This document shows, one piece after another, positions 40,592 to 47,069 of a stretch of DNA of 47,069 bases (position 1 is the first letter of the stretch; each line of letters starts with the position of its first letter). The translations under genes were made by a program, and so were the position numbers. The stretch spans positions 1 through 47,069 of the forward strand of contig PHDE01000006.1 in the NCBI GenBank assembly GCA_002842505.1, written 5' to 3'. The notes beneath the pieces were generated by a model, which made no database searches, was not told where the DNA came from, and worked only from the letters and a program-made list of their open reading frames with translations. The DNA is from Bacteroidetes bacterium HGW-Bacteroidetes-3. Lineage in GTDB: Bacteria > Bacteroidota > Bacteroidia > Flavobacteriales > Flavobacteriaceae.

Positions 40592-40867
40592 TTAAAGTTT
40601 TAAATGTTTTTTGTCAATATAAATTGCGCCAAATGGAATTATGGAAGCCAGCATCACAATGCCAAAAGTTTTAAAACTCCATTTCAATTCGTAAAAAACC
40701 ATGATTGCAAAAACGACAAATATTAAAAAAAGGATTCCATGTGCCATCCCCACCACCTGCACCATTTGCGGCAAATTCCAAATATATTTTAACGGCATTG
40801 CCAAAAACAGTAACACCAAAAGCGAAAATCCTTCAATGAGCGTTATAATTCTAAAAGCTTTAATCAT
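40592..40867 (-). CDS. DUF3817 family membrane protein
   Basis: FRIITLIEGFSLLVLLFLAMPLKYIWNLPQMVQVVGMAHGILF. Start set to MIKAFRI. Confidence 0.82.
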   Translation of the reverse strand: MIKAFRIITLIEGFSLLVLLFLAMPLKYIWNLPQMVQVVGMAHGILFLIFVVFAIMVFYELKWSFKTFGIVMLASIIPFGAIYIDKKHLKL

Positions 40868-41029
40868 ATTTATTTCAAATTTTTTGTTGATGCAAAGGTA
40901 AATTTTTAAAAGTTGGATAATCCGTTTCTCCATGTTTATTACCTTTTTCCAATTAAAATTTTCGTCTTTTTTTAACAAAATATTAAAATATCAACCCATT
41001 GCAGTTTTAACGGAGTTCAAAAAATAATG

Positions 41030-41046
41030 TAACAAACATTGCGTAA
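41030..41046 (+). promoter_or_regulatory. Distal box TAAC-N9-GTAA upstream of the diheme cytochrome
   Basis: TGTAACAAACATTGCGTAAAA; aligns with the boxes at 43713 and 45527. Confidence 0.5.
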
Positions 41047-41133
41047 AAAATGCATAATTTTAGCCATAATCATTCTAAATAATTTTAACAAACTTATAAT
41101 CAATATCTTATAAATTTTATAGTTCTTCAAAAA

Positions 41134-41147
41134 GTGACTTATGTCAC
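41134..41147. promoter_or_regulatory. CRP/FNR-like dyad GTGACTTATGTCAC
   Basis: GTGAC-N4-GTCAC, exactly 22 bp upstream of the -7 box at 41170-41177. Confidence 0.7.
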
Positions 41148-41169
41148 CTAAACCGGGTTTTGTTCTTTT

Positions 41170-41177
41170 TAAATTTA
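41170..41177 (+). promoter_or_regulatory. -7 promoter element (TAAATTTA) of the diheme cytochrome
   Basis: TAnnTTTA, 22 bp downstream of the dyad. Confidence 0.55.
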
Positions 41178-41203
41178 CACAATTAATAAAAATATTAAAA
41201 TTT

Positions 41204-42058
41204 ATGAAAACTATTAAATTATTATCGGCGATATTTATTTTCGCAATCGCTTTTACAAGCTGTACTTTTGATGACAAGGAAATTGATCCTGCTGTAGAAG
41301 CATTTAACAATGCAGACCAAGCAAATGGAGGAATTTTGTACGACAAATTTTGGGCAGAAGAGTCTGATTTCGACCAAGCAAATCCAGTTAAAGCAACTGT
41401 AAACGCCAAAGCTGATTTTTTCCGTTGCAAACAATGTCACGGTTGGGATGGATTAGGCAATAAAGGCGCTTATATTAATAGAGCCCCAAAAACAAGCCGT
41501 CCTAACATTTCAGGACTTAATCTTTTTGAAATGGGACAAACAAAAAGTGCGCAAGAATTATTTGATGATTTAAGCAAAACTTCTGGAAGAAGATCAATTG
41601 CCACAGATTTATCAACTTATGATCCCGCAACCAACAACACGGAAGGCGACAAAATGCCAAATCTTACTGAACTTTTAACTGACGCCCAAATTTGGGATCT
41701 TGTTAAATTTATGAAAGAAGGAATGATGGATGTTCGTGAATTGTATGATGCAACTTACACCGGAACTTATCCAACAGGCTCTATGGCAATTTCAAATGTT
41801 GGCAAAAACGGAAACGCCACAAACGGTAAAAATTACTACAATTCAAACTGTGCATCTTGTCACGGAGCAACAGGTACAACGTTAGTTTTAGAAGGTATGA
41901 CCGCTGGTAAATTTACAAGAACTAAAGCCAATGAAGTACAGCACAAAGTACATTACGGACAACTTGGATCTTCAATGAAAGGTGCTTTTTCAATTACCAC
42001 TGCACAAATGAAAGATTTATACAAAGCTTTAGCTAACGAAACAGATTTCCCTAATTAA
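41204..42058 (+). CDS. Diheme c-type cytochrome lipoprotein
   Basis: Lipobox AFTSC-TFDDKE; two CXXCH motifs (CKQCH, CASCH). Start set to MKTIKLL. Confidence 0.87.
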   Translation: MKTIKLLSAIFIFAIAFTSCTFDDKEIDPAVEAFNNADQANGGILYDKFWAEESDFDQANPVKATVNAKADFFRCKQCHGWDGLGNKGAYINRAPKTSRPNISGLNLFEMGQTKSAQELFDDLSKTSGRRSIATDLSTYDPATNNTEGDKMPNLTELLTDAQIWDLVKFMKEGMMDVRELYDATYTGTYPTGSMAISNVGKNGNATNGKNYYNSNCASCHGATGTTLVLEGMTAGKFTRTKANEVQHKVHYGQLGSSMKGAFSITTAQMKDLYKALANETDFPN

Positions 42059-42083
42059 ATAAACAAATAATTTAAATTTATAT

Positions 42084-42110
42084 AAGCAGCCAATTAATAA
42101 TTGGCTGCTT
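42084..42110 (+). terminator. Rho-independent terminator
   Basis: AAGCAGCCAATT-AAT-AATTGGCTGCTT perfect 12-bp stem followed by a T-tract. Confidence 0.88.
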
Positions 42111-42157
42111 TTTTGTTTTTAATAGATATGCTTGAAACTTTCTAAACGGTTAATTTA

Positions 42158-43477
42158 TTAGAAATCAGCTTTCACATCCCAAGCTTCCAAATTTTCCTTA
42201 ACCGCTTTAATGAACATTCCTCCCAAAGCGCCATTTACTACGCGATGGTCGTAAGAATGGGAGATAAACATTTTATGGCGAATTCCTATAAAATCGCCAT
42301 CAGGCGTTTCAATAACTGCAGGGACTTTACGAACAGCGCCCAAAGCTAAAATAGCGACTTGCGGCTGGTTAATAATGGGCGTTCCAAAAACACTGCCAAA
42401 ACTGCCTACATTGGTTACCGTATAAGTTCCTCCCTGAATATCATCGGGTTTTAGTTGTCCTTTTCTGGCTCTGTCAGCCAAATCATTTACGGCTTTGGTC
42501 ATTCCCACCAAATTTAGCTGATCAGCATTTTTAATGACAGGCACAATTAAATTTCCGTCGGCCAAAGAAGCCGCCATCCCTAAATTAATCGATTTTCTTT
42601 TGATAATTTTATCGCCGTCAACAGAAATATTAACCATTGGGAATTTTTTTATGGTATTGGCAACAGCCATCATAAAAATGGGCGTGTAGGTAATTTTTTC
42701 ACCTTCACGTGCAAAAAATTGGTCCTTAACGCGATCTCTCCATTTTACAATATTGGTAACATCAACTTCAATAAAGGACTGCACATGCGCGGATGTTTGC
42801 ACGGAAGCCACCATATGGTGCGCCACCAATTTGCCCATTCGGCTCATTTCAATAATTTCGTCTTCACCGCTCACCGATATTGGCGTCGCTGTTTTAACAA
42901 TTTCTTTTTGTTCTTGTTTTGGTTGTTGAACTTCCTCAGTAATTTCTTTTTGAACAAGTTTGGTGGCGCTTCTGCCACTTTCAATATAGGCCAAAATATC
43001 ATTTTTGGTAACCCTGTCATCTTTTCCCGTACCAATAATTGCTTCCAATTCTTCCATAGAAACATTTTCTGTAGCGGCAATGTTCCTTACTAAAGGAGAA
43101 AAGAATTTACCCGATTCTGAAACTTTGCCAATGCTTTTTGCTTCAATGGCATTCTCAATTTCCTTTTCAATTGCTGCGGCTTCTCCTATTATTACTTTAG
43201 AAGAAGAAACTTCCTGTTTGTCTTCAACATTATCATCTAATGTTTCAATAATTGCAATGGTTTCTCCAACTTTCACCACAGCATCCACCTCATATAACAG
43301 TTCAACCAAAGTTCCTTCCACATCGCTCGGCACTTCTGAATCTACTTTATCGGTAGCGATTTCAACAATGGCCTCATCCAATTCCACATGGTCACCCACA
43401 TTTTTTAACCAGGAAGTTATCGTTGCTTCAGCAACGCTTTCACCCATTTTGGGAAGTTTTATTTCGAATCTTGCCAT
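42158..43477 (-). CDS. 2-oxo acid dehydrogenase E2 component (dihydrolipoamide acyltransferase)
   Basis: Lipoyl motif EIATDKVDSEVPS, E3-binding region, C-terminal SHSYDHRVVNGALGGMF. Confidence 0.9.
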   Translation of the reverse strand: MARFEIKLPKMGESVAEATITSWLKNVGDHVELDEAIVEIATDKVDSEVPSDVEGTLVELLYEVDAVVKVGETIAIIETLDDNVEDKQEVSSSKVIIGEAAAIEKEIENAIEAKSIGKVSESGKFFSPLVRNIAATENVSMEELEAIIGTGKDDRVTKNDILAYIESGRSATKLVQKEITEEVQQPKQEQKEIVKTATPISVSGEDEIIEMSRMGKLVAHHMVASVQTSAHVQSFIEVDVTNIVKWRDRVKDQFFAREGEKITYTPIFMMAVANTIKKFPMVNISVDGDKIIKRKSINLGMAASLADGNLIVPVIKNADQLNLVGMTKAVNDLADRARKGQLKPDDIQGGTYTVTNVGSFGSVFGTPIINQPQVAILALGAVRKVPAVIETPDGDFIGIRHKMFISHSYDHRVVNGALGGMFIKAVKENLEAWDVKADF

Positions 43478-43497
43478 TGTTTCTTTTTTTGTTCAGC

Positions 43498-43505
43498 AAA
43501 TTTAC
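43498..43505 (-). promoter_or_regulatory. -7 promoter element (TAAATTTG) of the acyltransferase gene
   Basis: Perfect TAnnTTTG on the minus strand, 20 nt upstream of the ATG. Confidence 0.55.
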
Positions 43506-43517
43506 AAAAAAAAGGTG

Positions 43518-43623
43518 CTATTTTTTAGTTGGCCAATTATTATTTAAAAAATAGCGACTTTTTAATTATTGCCACTTTCATAATGACTACCCTAAAATTC
43601 AACCATAAATTATGTAAAATTTA
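43518..43623 (+). repeat. ~106-bp direct repeat, copy 1 (upstream of the EB_dh-like gene)
   Basis: A 64-nt identical core at 43560-43623 (ttttaattattgccactttcataatgactaccctaaaattcaaccataaattatgtaaaattta) matches 45362-45425. Confidence 0.9.
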
Positions 43624-43712
43624 ATGTTTAAAACTTTTTAGTGATTACATCCTAAATTATTTTTAAAAATTTAATTATTTTTTTGACAGGCAACAACAAT
43701 TACATTGAAATG

Positions 43713-43729
43713 TAACAAAAGTGTCGTTA
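43713..43729 (+). promoter_or_regulatory. Distal box TAAC-N9-GTTA upstream of the EB_dh-like gene
   Basis: TGTAACAAAAGTGTCGTTAAAA. Confidence 0.5.
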
Positions 43730-43807
43730 AAAATAATTTAATAAATAAAAAAAATATATATAATTAAATAAATACCTCATTATCAATACTTAAGTAAGTT
43801 CTAAAAG

Positions 43808-43821
43808 ATGACTTAAGTCAT
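43808..43821. promoter_or_regulatory. CRP/FNR-like dyad ATGACTTAAGTCAT
   Basis: Perfect 14-bp palindrome, 22 bp upstream of the -7 box at 43844-43851. Confidence 0.75.
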
Positions 43822-43843
43822 TAAATAAATTATTCACCTCAAC

Positions 43844-43851
43844 TACTTTTA
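43844..43851 (+). promoter_or_regulatory. -7 promoter element (TACTTTTA) of the EB_dh-like gene
   Basis: TAnnTTTA, 22 bp from the dyad. Confidence 0.6.
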
Positions 43852-43952
43852 TACAAATATTTAAAACAAACAAATATCCAAATTACTAAAAATGTAAGAT
43901 CAATAAATTTTTTAATGATTTTAACATCAATTTTAACAAAAAAACAAATTTT

Positions 43953-45194
43953 ATGAAACAATTTAAATTTAATTTAATCTTAGCCTTTGTGGCAGCGATC
44001 TCTCTAGTCAATTGTACTTTTGATGACAATCCTAATTATTCCGCCATCGATTCAAGTGAAAATGAATTATTGGTAAAAAAATTCACTACCGCACCTAATT
44101 TTGATGGTGAAATTGATGAAATATGGAGCACTGCCCGACCTCTTTTAAGTACAGCCTCAGTTTCTAAAGCAGGAAATAGAATAATCCCTTTAAATGGATC
44201 TAGTAACGGCAATGCAGCATTAGAACCAACTGATTTATTTGACCCTTATACTGGAGAAAACTATAAATACTCACTAAGAGGTGGGCATGACGGTGAATAT
44301 CTTTATTTACTATTGGAATTTGATGATGATGAAGACAGTATGGACAGAGAATCTTTCTATTTTGATCCAGCTTCTAAAACTTGGAAACAAGAAAATAAAT
44401 ATGCAAATAATAAAAATGATAAATTTTATGAAGACAAATTTGCAATGATGTTCCCAATTAAGGTAAATGGAGCTTACCCTGAAGGATTTTCAACAGGTAC
44501 TTGTACCGTAACTTGTCATAGTGGCTTAAGCAACCCAGCACCTGGACAAAAAACTACAAGACATTACATGAAAAATGCAGGTGAATTAGCCGATTTATGG
44601 CATTGGAAACGTAACAGAAATGTATTATCTCAATCAGTTGATGATGGTTATGTTATGGATGCTGAAGGAAAAGACGGAAAAGCTTCTGCTAATGGAAGAA
44701 AATCTGATGCAGGAATAAAAATGTATGATGATTCTCCAGTTTTCACAGATCCTGTTACAGGTAAAAAAGGACCAAAATGGGTTAAAAAAGGAGAAGCCAA
44801 TTATTATTGGATAACCACCGCCGAACTTGCCTCCGGTGCTGCCCAAACAGTTACAGGTGTTGCTGTTGACGGTACTTTAACATTATCCGACGGTGCTACA
44901 ATTAATCCTAATTTTCATTTAGCTTCTTACGCCAAAGGAACTGGCAATAAACGTTTCCCAAGTATTACAGTTAATCCGGGAGGAGCAGGAAATGATTTTA
45001 GATCTGACACTCAAGTAAGGGCCAAACACAATGGCAAAGGATGGCAAATTGAAATTAAACGCAAATTAAACTCTGGTGACCCTAAAGATGCAGTATTTGT
45101 TGTAGGTGAAGAAATAGCCTTTGGATTGTCAATATTTAACAAATCAGCTATCGCTCACGGTACAAGTAATTTTAAAACAATGAAAATTGAATAA
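43953..45194 (+). CDS. Ethylbenzene dehydrogenase gamma-like heme-binding lipoprotein with a CX3CH motif
   Basis: Lipobox SLVNC-TFDDNP; FDGEIDEIWSTA, YLYLLLEFDD, FYEDKFAMMFPI, GTCTVTCHSG, DLWHWKRNR as in EB_dh-domain proteins. Confidence 0.82.
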   Translation: MKQFKFNLILAFVAAISLVNCTFDDNPNYSAIDSSENELLVKKFTTAPNFDGEIDEIWSTARPLLSTASVSKAGNRIIPLNGSSNGNAALEPTDLFDPYTGENYKYSLRGGHDGEYLYLLLEFDDDEDSMDRESFYFDPASKTWKQENKYANNKNDKFYEDKFAMMFPIKVNGAYPEGFSTGTCTVTCHSGLSNPAPGQKTTRHYMKNAGELADLWHWKRNRNVLSQSVDDGYVMDAEGKDGKASANGRKSDAGIKMYDDSPVFTDPVTGKKGPKWVKKGEANYYWITTAELASGAAQTVTGVAVDGTLTLSDGATINPNFHLASYAKGTGNKRFPSITVNPGGAGNDFRSDTQVRAKHNGKGWQIEIKRKLNSGDPKDAVFVVGEEIAFGLSIFNKSAIAHGTSNFKTMKIE

Positions 45195-45260
45195 TTAAAT
45201 ATTTGATGATGGTAGGCTGTCATAAATAGGCCTATCCAAATTAATATTTTAAAAAAGTTA

Positions 45261-45290
45261 AATCGGAAGATAATTAATTCTCTTCCGATT
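45261..45290 (+). terminator. Rho-independent terminator of the EB_dh-like gene
   Basis: AATCGGAAGA...TCTTCCGATT stem followed by a T-tract. Confidence 0.85.
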
Positions 45291-45319
45291 TTTTTATTTT
45301 GACATTTTACATAAAAAAA

Positions 45320-45425
45320 CTATTTATTAGTTGCCCCAATTATTATTTAAAAAATAGTAAATTTTAATTATTGCCACTTTCATAATGACTACCCTAAAAT
45401 TCAACCATAAATTATGTAAAATTTA
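45320..45425 (+). repeat. ~106-bp direct repeat, copy 2 (upstream of the hexaheme gene)
   Basis: 64-nt identical core at 45362-45425, same orientation as copy 1. Confidence 0.9.
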
Positions 45426-45526
45426 TTTTTTTTAACTATCTGATAGTCATCCCTTAATTTGGCAGTAAGATTTATGAAATTTTAAGAAAATTTTAAGTTC
45501 CAAAAAATAACTATTACATTTACGTG

Positions 45527-45543
45527 TAACATAAGTAGCGTTA
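45527..45543 (+). promoter_or_regulatory. Distal box TAAC-N9-GTTA upstream of the hexaheme gene
   Basis: TGTAACATAAGTAGCGTTAAAA. Confidence 0.5.
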
Positions 45544-45622
45544 AAATTGCGTTAAATTATTAATAAACAATCTAAATAGAAGTTAATTTACTAATTATCA
45601 GTAATTTAAAATTTGCAAAAAG

Positions 45623-45636
45623 ATGACTTAAATCAT
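45623..45636. promoter_or_regulatory. CRP/FNR-like dyad ATGACTTAAATCAT
   Basis: 13/14-like palindrome; 22 bp upstream of the -7 box at 45659-45666. Confidence 0.68.
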
Positions 45637-45658
45637 AATTTTACGCAAACCAAGTAAC

Positions 45659-45666
45659 TAATTTTA
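45659..45666 (+). promoter_or_regulatory. -7 promoter element (TAATTTTA) of the hexaheme gene
   Basis: TAnnTTTA, 22 bp from the dyad. Confidence 0.58.
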
Positions 45667-45699
45667 TACAAGATTTAAAACAAACAAATATCTAATATT

Positions 45700-46794
45700 A
45701 TGAAAAATTTGAAATTAATAGGTTTCTTGATGATTTTAGCATCAAGTTTAATGTTTATCCAATGTACCAGCAGCCTTGATGAAGGACCACAAGGTTTAGC
45801 AGGCGCTAATGGCCAAAATGGCGTTGATGGCACTGATGGCGTTGATGGCGTTGACGGTACTGCAGAATGTATAGCATGTCACAACGTTCAAAACAAAGAA
45901 CACGCTCAAGCATCTTATTTATTGTCTGTTCACGCACAGGAAACTTTGCATGCAACCCAAAATGCTGCAAAAACTGAAGATTTTATCTTAACCACTTCTG
46001 ATTATACCAACAGAACTGGTTGTGTAGAATGCCATACTAGTGGAGGTTACATTGACAAAATGAATGGAGTTACATTAAAAACAGGTGCTGGAGTTGCTGA
46101 ACATGACCCTGCTTACCCTGCAGGAAAACAAGCAATTACTTGTACTACTTGCCATGACAAACACAGTACTTTTGATTTTGCTAATGACGGATTTGATTTT
46201 GCCTTAAGACAAGCTTTAAGACCGGTTGCTTTAACCGCACCAAACGCAAATTACACCATTGATATGGGAAGCAGCAACACTTGCGTTAACTGTCACCAAC
46301 CAAGAGGAATTCCTCCAACTACTGCAACAGTTAAATTAAGCAGTCGTTTTGGACCACACCACGGACCACAATCAACTTTGTTAGAAGGTATCCAAGGCGC
46401 ATTGTATGTGGGCTCAACCGCATACCCAGTACCTGGATCTGCAACTCATAGAAGTGGAGCTTCTTGTACCGCTTGCCATATGGGAGAAACTACAAACGGA
46501 ACTGATGGTGCACACTCTTGGCACCCAACAGAAAATGCTTGTTTAGCTTGTCATAGCTCTGAACCTACGGAAGTTACAGGATATGCTGCTGATATGGCAA
46601 CATTACAAGGTTTGTTAGTAGCTAAAGGTGCTTTTGATGCTACTGCTGATGCTTTCACTTCAAACACTGTTGATTTAAAAGTGGCGCAAGCTGCTTGGAA
46701 TTTCGCACTTTTACGTGAAGACAGAAGCCATGGTATCCACAACCCTAATTACGCTAAAGCGTTGCTTAAAAACTCAATTGAGGCTGCACAATAA
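45700..46794 (+). CDS. Hexaheme c-type cytochrome lipoprotein with an N-terminal collagen-like linker
   Basis: Lipobox FIQC; GPQGLAGANGQNGVDGTDGVDGVDGTA; six CXXCH motifs (CIACH, CVECH, CTTCH, CVNCH, CTACH, CLACH). Confidence 0.88.
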   Translation: MKNLKLIGFLMILASSLMFIQCTSSLDEGPQGLAGANGQNGVDGTDGVDGVDGTAECIACHNVQNKEHAQASYLLSVHAQETLHATQNAAKTEDFILTTSDYTNRTGCVECHTSGGYIDKMNGVTLKTGAGVAEHDPAYPAGKQAITCTTCHDKHSTFDFANDGFDFALRQALRPVALTAPNANYTIDMGSSNTCVNCHQPRGIPPTTATVKLSSRFGPHHGPQSTLLEGIQGALYVGSTAYPVPGSATHRSGASCTACHMGETTNGTDGAHSWHPTENACLACHSSEPTEVTGYAADMATLQGLLVAKGAFDATADAFTSNTVDLKVAQAAWNFALLREDRSHGIHNPNYAKALLKNSIEAAQ

Positions 46795-46816
46795 ATTCCT
46801 TGATATATAAGAGATA

Positions 46817-46858
46817 AAAGTTCAGGAGTCACTAAAATTTCTGTAGCTCCTGAACTTT
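46817..46858 (+). terminator. Possible terminator hairpin after the hexaheme gene
   Basis: AAAGTTCAGGAG/CTCCTGAACTTT perfect 12-bp stem; weak downstream T-tract. Confidence 0.55.
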
Positions 46859-46957
46859 ACTAATTTTATATCATAAATAGTTTTAAGCAAAATTGAAAAA
46901 TTAAGGTTTAAATCATTTTGCGAACAAACAAGTATTTATTTAATTAAAAAACTAAAA

Positions 46958-47069
46958 ATGAAAAAAATACTTCAAATTTTAATCATCGTATGCGGGGGTT
47001 TGTTGATGAACTCTTGTTATTATGATGAATTACAAGTAAAGGTAATTCCTGAATTGCCTACTGATCCAG
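46958..47069 (+). CDS. Lipoprotein, 3' truncated by the window edge
   Basis: ATG at 46958: MKKILQILIIVCGGLLMNSCYYDELQVKVIPELPTDP...; lipobox MNSC. Not in the ORF track. Confidence 0.7.
   Translation, partial: MKKILQILIIVCGGLLMNSCYYDELQVKVIPELPTDP

Noticed and set aside
43005-43547. 180-aa plus-strand ORF antisense to the E2 acyltransferase
   Set aside because: Lies opposite the lipoyl-domain coding sequence; Ser/Thr-rich shadow ORF.
46903-46916. Possible fifth CRP/FNR-like dyad (AAGGTTTAAATCAT) upstream of the truncated lipoprotein
   Set aside because: Only one half-site resembles the others and no TAnnTTTR occurs at 22-bp spacing, so it was not counted as a regulon member.
1-47069. CRISPR arrays, tRNA or rRNA genes, prophage or toxin-antitoxin modules
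   Set aside because: Looked for regularly spaced direct repeats, tRNA-like 3' ends and characteristic proteins; none seen.

Overview
This window is AT-rich chromosomal DNA with Flavobacteriaceae-like features (TAnnTTTG -7 boxes, TamB, LptD, a long isocitrate lyase, Men genes). Most of it is housekeeping: EttA, a glyoxylate shunt (aceB-aceA) with a divergent ScfR/RamB-like regulator, an FMN reductase-MarR-pirin operon, an acyl-CoA carboxylase beta subunit, YebC, menE/menC/menA, Fe-S oxidoreductases, MlaD, an amidase, LptD, RidA, mgsA/gapA/pfkA, TamB, TsaD, an MscS-type channel and a dihydrolipoamide acyltransferase. The left edge carries the 5' end of a group II intron on the minus strand, directly after the ettA terminator. 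The most interesting region is the right end (41-47 kb). It holds a diheme cytochrome c lipoprotein, an ethylbenzene-dehydrogenase-like heme lipoprotein with a CX3CH motif, a hexaheme lipoprotein with a collagen-like linker, and the start of a fourth lipoprotein. The first three, plus a putative metal (copper?) uptake operon at 17-21 kb, share one promoter design: a TGACnnnnGTCA-like dyad exactly 22 bp upstream of a TAnnTTTR -7 box. Three of the four also carry a distal TAAC-N9-GTTA-like box. I interpret this as a CRP/FNR-family regulon linking surface heme lipoproteins (possible extracellular or anaerobic electron transfer) with metal acquisition. All assignments come from reading the sequence; no database search was run.
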